Below, piece by piece: positions 1 through 5,707 of a stretch of DNA of 9,725 nucleotides. The stretch is from Frankia sp. (lineage in GTDB: Bacteria; Actinomycetota; Actinomycetes; Frankiales; Frankiaceae), in assembly GCA_019689615.1 (NCBI GenBank), contig JADGHD010000144.1, positions 1 through 9,725 on the forward strand, written 5' to 3'. A model generated the notes under the pieces. The model was given only the letters and a program-made list of their open reading frames with translations, did no database searches and was not told where the DNA came from. The position numbers were made by a program, and so were the translations under genes. How positions within the stretch are numbered: position 1 is the first letter of the stretch; each line of letters starts with the position of its first letter.

Positions 1-113
1 GGTCGACGTTCTTCTGACCGTCTTGGTCGACGTTCTTCTGACCGTCTTGGTCGACGTTCTTCTGACCGTCTTGGTCGACCATCTGACCGTCTCGGTCGAC
101 GGTCCCGGTCGAC
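1..113. repeat. 24-bp tandem repeat array, decaying rightwards, cut by the window edge
   Basis: Three identical 24-bp units lie at 1-24, 25-48 and 49-72. Each begins GGTCGAC and carries GACCGTC near its end. A shortened 21-bp version follows at 73-93, then GGTCGAC recurs at 94 and 107, so the spacing falls from 24 to 21 to 13. The core GTCGAC is a palindrome. The array lies beyond the stop of the minus-strand glycosyltransferase gene and its hairpin, so it is probably intergenic or in the tail of a neighbouring gene outside the window. Read as protein on the plus strand the unit gives a period of eight residues (VDVLLTVL), but no credible gene follows from it. The left boundary is not visible. 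Confidence 0.9.
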
Positions 114-131
114 CGTCCCGCGGTCCGCGCC

Positions 132-158
132 GGCCGCGCCCCGGCTTCGGGCGCGGCC
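132..158 (-). terminator. GC-rich hairpin just after the hpnB-like stop codon
   Basis: A perfect 10-bp inverted repeat (GGCCGCGCCC at 132-141 and GGGCGCGGCC at 149-158) encloses a 7-nt loop. It starts 4 nt beyond the TGA stop of the minus-strand glycosyltransferase gene. There is no T-run after it, which is common for actinobacterial terminators. Position and stem strength support a terminator or 3'-end stabilising role. Because the stem is symmetrical, it could also act on transcripts from the other direction. Confidence 0.6.
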
Positions 159-162
159 CGGC

Positions 163-1674
163 TCACCACTCCGCCGGTCCGGCCGAGCCCGCGGCCGTTG
201 ACCCGCCGTCGGAGCCGGTCGAACCGGAGGCGTGCTGGCCCGGCTCGCCGGGGCGGCTGCGCGGGATCGCGCCCGGGGCGACCGTGGGCCCGGCGGCCGG
301 CCGCGGCGCTGGCGCGGGCGCGTCGTCGCTGCCCTCGCGAGCGACTGGCACTCGGCCGTTGGCGCTGACGGGCCCGGCACCCGCGGCCGCGCTCACGCCG
401 GCGCCGGGGGTGGGCCGGGCGTCGCCCGGCCGCGTCTGGCCGCCGCGCTGGGTAGCGGCCTCGGCCTCGGCCGGGTTGCCGTAGCTGCGGCCCTTCCAGG
501 TCGCGCCGCGGCCGGCCCGGTGGCGGCGGGCCGAGTCGACCGTCATCGCGAGGTAGAGCATCGCGGTGAACGGCAGCAGCAGCGCGGCCGGTGCCGGCTG
601 GCGGTAGTAGCGGATCATCGGCAGATAGGTGCCGGCGAGCAGCAGCCAGGTGGCGGCGCCGAGCAGCGCGAGCGGCAGCTGGCCGGCGACGGCGCCGGCC
701 ACGGTCGCCGCGACCGGGACGGCGAACAGCAGCAGCATCCCGGCGACGGTCGCCGCCAGCAGCAGCGGCGAGTGCCGGAGCTGGGTGTAGGCGCTGCGGG
801 CGACCATGTTCCACAGGTCGGCCAGCGACGGGTACGGGCGGACGCTGTCCACCCGGTCGGCCAGGCCCAGCCAGGTCCGCCCGCCGGCCCGCTTGATCAG
901 CCGGGCGATGGCCACGTCGTCGATGACCGCGCCGCGGACCGCGGCCAGCCCGCCGGCATCCAGCAGCACCCGGCGGCGCACCAGCGAGCAGCCGCCGGCG
1001 GCCGCGGCCACCGCCGAGCGCGGCCGGTTCGACCAGCGGAACGGGTAGAGCATCGCGAAGAAGTAGACGAACGCGGGGACGATCAGCCGCTCCCAGCCGG
1101 ACTTCGCCCGCAGCCTGGCCATCTGCGACACCATGTCGAGCTGGTGGGTGGTCGCCGCCTCGACCAGCGAGCGCAGCGAGCCCGGCCGGTGCGCGATGTC
1201 GGCGTCGGTCAGCAGCACGAACTCGACGTCGCCTGCGTACTCGACGCCGTGCCGCAGCGCCCAGAGCTTGCCGGTCCAGCCCGGCGGCGGCGGGGTCGAC
1301 GCCAGCACGGTGAGCCCCACGCCGCCGAGGCCGGCCACGTCGCCGGCGGCGCGGGCGGCGGCGCGGCGGGCGAGCTCGGCCGCGGCCAGGTCCCTGGCGA
1401 CGTCGGCGGTCCCGTCCGTGCTGGCGTCGTCGACGAGGACCAGCGTGACCGGGCCCGGATAGTCCTGGGCGAGCAGGCTCGGCAGGGTCAGCGGCAGCAC
1501 GTCCGCCTCGTCCCTGGCCGGCACGACGATCGCGATCGCCGGCCACTCGGCCGGCGTGCGCCGGGCGGGCAGCCGCTGGTCGGTCCGCCAGTACCCGCCC
1601 CAGCCGAGAGTCAGCCACACCCAGCCGGCGAGCGCGGCGATCGAGAACCCGGTGAGAACTGTCAGCCCCGTCAC
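163..1674 (-). CDS. hpnB: Hopene-associated family 2 glycosyltransferase, HpnB type, membrane-bound
   Basis: A 503-residue GT-A glycosyltransferase that resembles the hopanoid-associated HpnB family. Visible landmarks are an N-terminal membrane helix (about 4-24), VPARDEADV (51-59), VDDASTDGT (81-89), PPGWTGKLWA (130-139), TDADIA (156-161, the DxD-like metal/nucleotide-sugar site), AAAAGGCSLVRR (223-234), a candidate catalytic-base DD (252-253), YTQLR (296-300), then hydrophobic segments near 302-328, 331-353 and 361-378, and the closing TWKGRSYGNP (392-401). HpnB proteins usually end about there, near 390 residues. Here about 100 more residues rich in Pro, Ala, Gly and Arg follow and look disordered. 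The start is GTG. No other ATG, GTG or TTG occurs in frame before the upstream TAG at 1741-1743. The ribosome site is poor because GGAG lies only 1 nt from the GTG, so a later start is possible. No other hopanoid gene is in the window, and the sugar acceptor cannot be read from the sequence. Confidence 0.82.
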   Translation of the reverse strand: MTGLTVLTGFSIAALAGWVWLTLGWGGYWRTDQRLPARRTPAEWPAIAIVVPARDEADVLPLTLPSLLAQDYPGPVTLVLVDDASTDGTADVARDLAAAELARRAAARAAGDVAGLGGVGLTVLASTPPPPGWTGKLWALRHGVEYAGDVEFVLLTDADIAHRPGSLRSLVEAATTHQLDMVSQMARLRAKSGWERLIVPAFVYFFAMLYPFRWSNRPRSAVAAAAGGCSLVRRRVLLDAGGLAAVRGAVIDDVAIARLIKRAGGRTWLGLADRVDSVRPYPSLADLWNMVARSAYTQLRHSPLLLAATVAGMLLLFAVPVAATVAGAVAGQLPLALLGAATWLLLAGTYLPMIRYYRQPAPAALLLPFTAMLYLAMTVDSARRHRAGRGATWKGRSYGNPAEAEAATQRGGQTRPGDARPTPGAGVSAAAGAGPVSANGRVPVAREGSDDAPAPAPRPAAGPTVAPGAIPRSRPGEPGQHASGSTGSDGGSTAAGSAGPAEW

Positions 1675-1691
1675 TCTCCGTAGCCTGCCAT

Positions 1692-1713
1692 AGCCGGCCG
1701 GCGGCGGCCGGCT
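1692..1713 (-). terminator. Hairpin between the HAD phosphatase gene and hpnB
   Basis: A perfect 8-bp inverted repeat (AGCCGGCC at 1692-1699, GGCCGGCT at 1706-1713) encloses a 6-nt loop. On the minus strand it lies about 76 nt after the phosphatase stop and 17 nt before the GTG of the glycosyltransferase gene. It has no T-run. It may terminate the upstream gene, or it may fold in the 5' leader of the downstream gene near its ribosome site. The sequence does not decide between these. Confidence 0.4.
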
Positions 1714-1789
1714 GCCGCCAGACCCACCCCCGGCATGCCTCTACCCGGAACGGCCAGCGAGTATCACTACAGACAGTTACAGCGACCTG

Positions 1790-2686
1790 CTACACGGTGG
1801 CGGTCTCGGCGTAGCGACGGCGCAGCGCCATGCCCGCGGCGACCCCGCCGGCCAGCGCGCCGAGGCCCGCCGCGGTGGGAATCCCGACCTTGGCCGCCTT
1901 GCGCGCGGTACGGAAGTCCTTGATCGTCCAGCCCCGCTCCCGGGCCGCCGCCTTCAGGTCGGGGTCCGGGTTCACCGCGACCGGATTGCCGACCAGCGAC
2001 AGCATCGGCAGGTCGTTGATCGAGTCGGAGTAGGCCCAGCAGCGCTGCAGGTCGAGCTGCTCGCGTTCGGCCAGCGCGCGCACCGCGGCCGCCTTGCCCG
2101 GCCCGTGCAGCGGGTCGCCGACCAGGTGGCCGGTGTAGCGGCCGTCGACCACCTCGGCGACGGTCCCGAGCGCGCCGGTGAGCCCCAGCCGGCGGGCGAT
2201 GATCGAGGCCAGCTCGACGGGGGTGGCGGTGACCAGCCAGACCCGGTGACCGGCGTCCAGGTGCTGCTGCGCGAGCGCGAGCGTGCCGGAGTAGATCTGC
2301 TCGGCCATCCGCTCGTCGTAGATCTCCTCGCAGTAGCGGACGATCTCGCTGACCTCCCGGCCGGCGACGAACGCCAGCGCCGCCTCCTTGGCGTTGCGCA
2401 TGCCGTTCGGGTCCTCCATGCCGCGCAGCCGGTAGGTGATGTGCTGCCAGCCAAACCGCAGCAGGTCGCGGGAGTTGAAGAAGTCCCGGGCGGCGAGGCC
2501 TCTGGCGAAGTAGAAGATCGACGCGCCGGCCATCATCGTGTTGTCGACGTCGAAGAAGGCGGCCGTGCTCGGGTCGAGCGGGGCCTTGGGCGCCGCGGCG
2601 GCGGCGACCTTCAGCGCGGCCGTCGCCGCGGCGTCTGCCGCCTCGACGTCCGCCCCGTTGTCACCCTTGCGTGGTCGCAGCCACAT
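1790..2686 (-). CDS. HAD-superfamily subfamily IB hydrolase (SerB-like phosphatase)
   Basis: A 298-residue HAD phosphohydrolase of the IB subfamily. All four motifs are present: FDVDNT at 45-50 with nucleophile D46 and acid/base D48, motif II T153 in LVTATP, motif III K198 in HGPGKA, and motif IV YSDSINDLPML (219-229) with D221 and D225. The family hydrolyses small phosphomonoesters; some members resemble phosphoserine phosphatase. The substrate here cannot be assigned. An Ala-rich stretch (14-35) precedes the fold, and a Gly/Ala-rich hydrophobic segment (268-288) followed by RRRY looks like a C-terminal membrane anchor or amphipathic tail. A longer frame begins at 2752, but the ATG at 2684-2686 is preferred because GGAG sits 5 nt before it and the earlier residues are unlike the family. 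The gene is divergent from the glutaredoxin-like gene across 95 bp that must hold promoters for both. On the minus strand TACGCT (2732-2727) fits TANNNT, but no convincing -35 was seen. Confidence 0.88.
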   Translation of the reverse strand: MWLRPRKGDNGADVEAADAAATAALKVAAAAAPKAPLDPSTAAFFDVDNTMMAGASIFYFARGLAARDFFNSRDLLRFGWQHITYRLRGMEDPNGMRNAKEAALAFVAGREVSEIVRYCEEIYDERMAEQIYSGTLALAQQHLDAGHRVWLVTATPVELASIIARRLGLTGALGTVAEVVDGRYTGHLVGDPLHGPGKAAAVRALAEREQLDLQRCWAYSDSINDLPMLSLVGNPVAVNPDPDLKAAARERGWTIKDFRTARKAAKVGIPTAAGLGALAGGVAAGMALRRRYAETATV

Positions 2687-2691
2687 CTCAT

Positions 2692-2695
2692 CTCC
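2692..2695 (-). promoter_or_regulatory. Ribosome binding site deciding the HAD phosphatase start
   Basis: GGAG on the minus strand lies 5 nt before the ATG at 2684-2686. This supports the 298-residue product over the 320-residue one that would begin at 2752. Confidence 0.6.
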
Positions 2696-2781
2696 ACGGC
2701 GTGTCACGCATCGACGTGCGGAGGAGAGCGTACGGCGTGGGCGCCGATCCATGGGCCAGGCCGGTCGGAGAGGATGATGCT

Positions 2782-3102
2782 GTGGCGGACGAGAACGGGC
2801 GGGCGCCGGCCGGGCCCGCTGGCGACGCGGCAGGCCAGCCGGGCGACGCGGCGAGGATCACACTGATCACCAGGGCTGGCTGTCACCTGTGCGACGACGC
2901 CCGGGCGGCCATCGCCCGGGTCGCGGCCGAGACCGGCGTCGGCTGGGCCGAGCTGGACGTGGACGCCGACCCGGCCAGGGCGGACGAGTACGGCGACCGG
3001 GTGCCGGTGATCCTCGTCGACGGCAGGGAGCACGGCTACTGGCGGGTCGAGGAGCAGCGCCTGCGCGACGCGCTCGCCGGCCGCCGCTGGTCCCTGCGCT
3101 AG
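2782..3102 (+). CDS. Glutaredoxin-like small thiol protein (DUF836 type)
   Basis: A 106-residue protein with a short thioredoxin-like fold. An Ala/Gly/Pro-rich leader of about 24 residues is followed by RITLITRAGCHLC (25-37), whose CxxC is C34-H-L-C37. Then come a helix with DDARAAI, the strand WAELDVDAD (55-63), the cis-proline site RVPVI with P75, and VDGREHGYWRVEE (79-91). Small proteins of this family are often encoded next to rex and hemA in actinobacteria. The partner and redox role are not known from sequence; thiol reduction or redox sensing is an inference. The frame extends back to 2671, but GTG at 2782 is chosen because GGAGAGG (2767-2773) lies 8 nt upstream and the longer N-terminus would overlap the divergent HAD gene. 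The ATGs at 2774 and 2777 are in another frame. It ends 25 nt before the Rex operator, with no clear terminator between, so read-through into the rex operon is possible. Confidence 0.82.
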   Translation: MADENGRAPAGPAGDAAGQPGDAARITLITRAGCHLCDDARAAIARVAAETGVGWAELDVDADPARADEYGDRVPVILVDGREHGYWRVEEQRLRDALAGRRWSLR

Positions 3103-3127
3103 CGCGGCGCCGGGCGGGGACGCGACT

Positions 3128-3145
3128 TTGTGAAGGTATTCACGA
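3128..3145 (+). promoter_or_regulatory. Rex operator (ROP) upstream of rex-hemACDB
   Basis: TTGTGAA-GGTA-TTCACGA is an 18-bp imperfect palindrome. Compared with the Rex consensus described in Streptomyces and other Gram-positives (TTGTGAA-N4-TTCACAA), the left arm is perfect and the right arm differs at one base. It lies upstream of the gene for Rex itself and overlaps the likely -35 region, the expected arrangement for autorepression at low NADH/NAD+ and release when NADH rises. The match is seen directly; binding is inferred. Confidence 0.88.
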
Positions 3146-3158
3146 ACTGTCGTAGACT
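3128..3158 (+). promoter_or_regulatory. Likely Rex-controlled promoter of the rex-hem operon
   Basis: TAGACT at 3153-3158 fits an actinobacterial -10 element (TANNNT). TGTGAA (3129-3134, 18-nt spacing) or TTGTGA (3128-3133, 19-nt spacing) can serve as the -35 and lies inside the Rex operator, so bound Rex would block RNA polymerase. Transcription would begin near 3165, giving a leader of roughly 160 nt before the rex ATG. Spacing is slightly long and the exact start is not visible. Confidence 0.55.
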
Positions 3159-3181
3159 GCCGGTGGTCGCGCCACCCCCTG

Positions 3182-3204
3182 CGTGCGCTTCGCTCGTTCG
3201 CACG
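3182..3204 (+). other. Small hairpin in the rex leader
   Basis: CGTGCG (3182-3187) and CGCACG (3199-3204) form a 6-bp stem with an 11-nt loop, near the 5' end of the predicted rex transcript and directly before the 15-bp duplication. It is too weak and T-poor to be a good terminator. It may be a leader structure or part of a dispersed repeat. Confidence 0.4.
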
Positions 3205-3232
3205 TGAGGACCAGCGGCGTGAGGACCAGCGG
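3203..3232 (+). repeat. 15-bp perfect tandem duplication in the rex leader
   Basis: CGTGAGGACCAGCGG occurs twice in direct succession (3203-3217 and 3218-3232) without a mismatch. Each copy contains GTG and GAGG, so each brings a potential start codon and a purine-rich ribosome-binding-like element. The second GAGG (3221-3224) stands 9 nt before the ATG at 3234. Confidence 0.9.
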
Positions 3233-3233
3233 A

Positions 3234-3326
3234 ATGTCGAAGGCCGACGGTCGATTGATCCCTGCACGGACAGGCTGGGAGCCCGCCCGCGGGCGTCCCG
3301 TGGCGGGGCAAGGGAGCCGCGCATGA
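3234..3326 (+). CDS. Possible 30-residue leader ORF coupled to rex
   Basis: An open frame runs from ATG 3234 to TGA 3324-3326. It starts MSKADGRLIPARTG, is Arg/Gly-rich, and ends in a 4-bp ATGA overlap with the rex start. GAGG lies 9 nt before its ATG. The same frame has earlier GTG codons at 3183, 3204 and 3219, the latter two created by the tandem duplication. No family is recognised. If translated, it could couple or regulate rex translation. It could equally be chance, since stops are rare in such GC-rich DNA and rex has a good ribosome site of its own. Confidence 0.3.
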   Translation: MSKADGRLIPARTGWEPARGRPVAGQGSRA

Positions 3327-4258
3327 CTCGGCGCACAGCGCGGGAGGCACGGGCCAGGGCGGCGGTGCCGGAGGCCACCGTGGCCAGGCTTCCGCTGTAC
3401 CTGCGGGTGCTCAGCTCGTTGTGCGACGAGGGGGTCGCGACCGTGTCGTCGGACACGTTGGCCGCCGCCGCCGGGGTCACTCCGGCGAAGGTCCGCAAGG
3501 ACCTCTCCTACCTCGGTTCCTACGGCACCAGGGGAGTCGGCTACGACGTCGACGTCCTGCTGGACCAGATCTCGGCCCGGCTGGGCCTCACCGAGGACCG
3601 CGCCGTCCTGCTCGTCGGAGTGGGTAATCTCGGGCACGCGCTCGCGCGTTACGGCGGTTTTCCGGCGCGCGGGTTCCGGATCGTGGCGCTCGTGGACGCC
3701 GATCCAAACCGTACCGGGGAGATCGTTGGCGGTATCGAGGTCCGGCCCGCCGACGAGATGGAAAGGCTCATCGAGGACTGCCAGGTGACCATTGGTGTGA
3801 TCTGCACGCCGGCCTCGGCGGCGCAGCAGGTCTGCGACCGGTTGGTCGCGGCCGGGGTGACCAGCATCCTCAACTTCGCGCCGACGGTGCTCACCGTGCC
3901 CGAGGGGGTCGACGTCCGCAAGGTCGACCTGGCCGTCGAGCTGCAGATCCTGTCGTTCCACGAGGCCCGCAAGCGCCCGGCCCGGGCAGGCGGACGTGTC
4001 CAGCCGGTGGCGCCGGGCACGCTCGCTGGGGCGGCCACCGGCCCGCGCGGCACCGACGAGCGCGCGGCGGCCACCGAACCGCCGGCGCCCGGCCGGCGGG
4101 CGCGAGAAACCGTGCGCCAGGACGGCCAGCCGGACATGCTCGGGCGAGTGCGGCGGATCGCGGGCGCGCGTCGGCGGGAGCCAGCCCTGCCTCCGCCGGC
4201 TGACGACGAAGGGCGCGCGGACGGGGTAGCGCTCGCCGCGGGAGGTGACGGTTCGTGA
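3323..4258 (+). CDS. rex: Redox-sensing transcriptional repressor Rex
   Basis: A 311-residue Rex protein, a homodimeric repressor that reads the NADH/NAD+ ratio. The N-terminal winged-helix domain spans about 17-75 and includes PEATVARLPLYLRVL, TPAKVRKDLSYLGSYG and TRGVGYDV. The Rossmann domain follows, with GVGNLG (99-104) as the dinucleotide loop, VDAD (124-127) after the second strand, and ICTPASAAQQVCDRL (160-174) and ILNFAPTVL (182-190). The C-terminal swap helix is VELQILSFHEARK (205-217). Rex proteins usually end soon after this. Here about 90 extra residues rich in Arg, Ala, Pro and Gly follow and look disordered; the S. coelicolor protein is, as I recall, some 50 residues shorter overall. 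ATG 3323 is supported by GGGAG (3312-3316) 6 nt upstream. It is the first gene of the hem operon and overlaps hemA by 4 nt. The operator at 3128-3145 implies autoregulation and Rex control of haem synthesis, as reported for rex-hemACD in S. coelicolor. Confidence 0.97.
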   Translation: MTRRTAREARARAAVPEATVARLPLYLRVLSSLCDEGVATVSSDTLAAAAGVTPAKVRKDLSYLGSYGTRGVGYDVDVLLDQISARLGLTEDRAVLLVGVGNLGHALARYGGFPARGFRIVALVDADPNRTGEIVGGIEVRPADEMERLIEDCQVTIGVICTPASAAQQVCDRLVAAGVTSILNFAPTVLTVPEGVDVRKVDLAVELQILSFHEARKRPARAGGRVQPVAPGTLAGAATGPRGTDERAAATEPPAPGRRARETVRQDGQPDMLGRVRRIAGARRREPALPPPADDEGRADGVALAAGGDGS

Positions 4259-5661
4259 GCCTGCTCGCCGTCGGGCTGAACCACCGGACGGCGCCGAACT
4301 CCTTGCTGGAGCTCGCCGCGATCTCCGGGGACGACGCGCCGAAGGTGCTGGCCGACCTGATCCAGGCCGACCACGTGGCCGAGGCGGTCGTGCTCTCGAC
4401 CTGCAACCGCACCGAGATCTACGCCGAGGTGGACACATTCCACGGCGGGCTGGCCGACATCTCCGACCAGCTCAGCCGGGTCTGCGGGGTGCCGCTGAAC
4501 GACCTGGCCCCGCACCTGTACGTGCACCACGAGGCCCGCGCGGTCGGCCACCTGTTCACCGTGGTCTGCGGGCTGGACTCGATGCTCGTCGGCGAGACCC
4601 AGATCCTCGGCCAGATCCGCTCGGCGTTCCGGGCCGCGCAGGCGGTCGGGGCCGTCGGTGGCTCGCTCGCCGCGCTGTTCCAGTCCGCGCTGCGGGTCGG
4701 CAAGCGGGCGCACAGCGAGACCTCGATCGACAACGCCGGCGCCTCGATCGTGTCCGTCGGCCTGCAGATCGCCGCGAGCAGCCTGGACGTCCACCGCGGT
4801 GGGCGGCTGTCGGCCGACGAGACGCGGCTGTCGGCCGACGCGGCGCTCGCGCTGGCCCACCAGCCGGTCTCGGCGCCGACGCTGGTGGACGAGCCGCTGG
4901 CCGGCAGCCGCGTGCTGATCATCGGGGCGGGTGCGGTCGGCGGGCTGACCGCCGCGATCGCCCGCCGGGCCGGCGCCGCCGAGCTCGTCATCGCCAACCG
5001 CACGCCGGCCAGGGCGGCGGCCGTGGCCGCCAACCACGACGCCCGCGCGGTGGGCCTCGCCGACCTGCCGCACGAGCTCGGCCAGGCCGACCTGGTGGTG
5101 TCGTCGACCGGCGCGACCGGGCTGGTGGTGACCTACGAGATGGTCGAGGCGGCGCTGGCCGCCCGCGCCGGCCGGCCGCTGGTCTTCCTCGACCTGGCGC
5201 TGCCGCGCGACGTCGACCAGGCCGTCCGCGAGCTGCCCGGCGTCGTCCTCGTCGACCTGGAGTCGCTGCGGACCGCGCTGGAGAACGCCGAGGCCACCCA
5301 CGACGTCGAGGCGGTCCGCTCGCTCGTGGCCACCGAGGTGTCCGCGTTCCTGCACCGGCGCAGCGCCGGGCGGGTCGCGCCGACCGTGGTCGCGCTGCGG
5401 GCCCAGGCCGCCGGGATCGTCCAGGACGAGCTGGACCGGCTGCGCGGCCGTCTCCCCGGTCTCGACCCGCGGGAGTGGGAGATGGTCACCGGCACCGTGC
5501 GCAGGGTCGTCGACAAGCTCCTGCACGCCCCGACCGTGCGCGTGCAGCAGCTCGCCAGCAGCCCGCGCGGTGACTCGTACGCGGAGGCGCTGCGCGAGCT
5601 GTTCGACCTGCCGCGGGAGGTCCCGGCGGTGGTGTCGGCGCCAGACCTGGAACAGCCCTAG
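4255..5661 (+). CDS. hemA: Glutamyl-tRNA reductase (HemA)
   Basis: This 468-residue enzyme reduces glutamyl-tRNA(Glu) with NADPH to glutamate-1-semialdehyde, the committed step of C5-pathway tetrapyrrole synthesis in the cytoplasm. Diagnostic features are GLNHRTAP (7-14), STCNRTE (48-54) with catalytic Cys50, GLDSMLVGETQILGQIR (106-122), the NADPH-binding GAGAVG (224-229), ANRTPARA (247-254), STGAT (284-288), FLDLALPRDVD (311-321) and a C-terminal dimerisation domain (about 340-445). Family members are usually about 410-460 residues. An extra segment of about 35-40 residues (about 176-214), holding a 7-residue tandem repeat, lengthens the linker before the NADPH domain. The GTG start overlaps the rex stop (GTGA), and GGAGG (4241-4245) lies 9 nt upstream. 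Co-transcription with rex places it under NADH/NAD+ control. Haem-dependent regulation seen in other bacteria cannot be judged here. Confidence 0.97.
   Translation: MSLLAVGLNHRTAPNSLLELAAISGDDAPKVLADLIQADHVAEAVVLSTCNRTEIYAEVDTFHGGLADISDQLSRVCGVPLNDLAPHLYVHHEARAVGHLFTVVCGLDSMLVGETQILGQIRSAFRAAQAVGAVGGSLAALFQSALRVGKRAHSETSIDNAGASIVSVGLQIAASSLDVHRGGRLSADETRLSADAALALAHQPVSAPTLVDEPLAGSRVLIIGAGAVGGLTAAIARRAGAAELVIANRTPARAAAVAANHDARAVGLADLPHELGQADLVVSSTGATGLVVTYEMVEAALAARAGRPLVFLDLALPRDVDQAVRELPGVVLVDLESLRTALENAEATHDVEAVRSLVATEVSAFLHRRSAGRVAPTVVALRAQAAGIVQDELDRLRGRLPGLDPREWEMVTGTVRRVVDKLLHAPTVRVQQLASSPRGDSYAEALRELFDLPREVPAVVSAPDLEQP
4804..4845 (+). repeat. 21-bp tandem duplication inside hemA
   Basis: Two adjacent 21-bp copies (4804-4824, 4825-4845) differ at two bases and encode RLSADET then RLSADAA. 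They keep the frame and fall in the extra linker before the NADPH domain, suggesting that the linker grew by slippage or unequal exchange. Confidence 0.85.
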
Positions 5662-5662
5662 A

Positions 5663-5687
5663 GGGCCGGACCGACGTGGTCGGGCCC
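5663..5687 (+). other. Hairpin in the hemA-hemC spacer
   Basis: CCGAC (5671-5675) pairs with GTCGG (5679-5683) around a GTG loop. GGGC (5663-5666) can pair with GCCC (5684-5687) if 5667-5670 bulge out. It starts 1 nt after the hemA stop and occupies most of the only real gap in the operon. With no T-run it is more likely a partial terminator, mRNA processing site or stability element than a full stop. Function is unproven. Confidence 0.4.
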
Positions 5688-5707
5688 CGTTTCGAGAGGC
5701 AGCAGCC

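Noticed and set aside
1..113. Possible CRISPR array
   Set aside because: The 24-bp units abut without spacers and then decay; no cas gene is present.
23..484. Plus-strand frame beginning with VDVLLTVL repeats
   Set aside because: It starts in the repeat, runs antisense through the glycosyltransferase gene, and its protein is low-complexity Pro/Ala/Arg without any family motif.
232..1683. Long plus-strand frame opposite hpnB
   Set aside because: Antisense shadow of a high-GC gene; Arg/Gly/Gln-rich with no domain, while the minus strand shows clear glycosyltransferase motifs.
2671..2781. Longer N-terminus for the glutaredoxin-like protein
   Set aside because: It would overlap the divergent HAD gene and has no fold; GTG 2782 has GGAGAGG upstream.
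2105..2866. Plus-strand frame opposite the HAD phosphatase gene
   Set aside because: Shadow frame without recognisable motifs; all four HAD motifs are on the minus strand.
3165..3322. Riboswitch in the rex leader
   Set aside because: Only one short hairpin and a tandem repeat are visible; no conserved aptamer, such as a cobalamin box, was recognised.
5570..5707. N-terminal extension of HemC from a start inside hemA
   Set aside because: The first 46 residues lack homology and overlap hemA out of frame; ATG 5708 has a good ribosome site and starts the conserved LRLGTRRS region.
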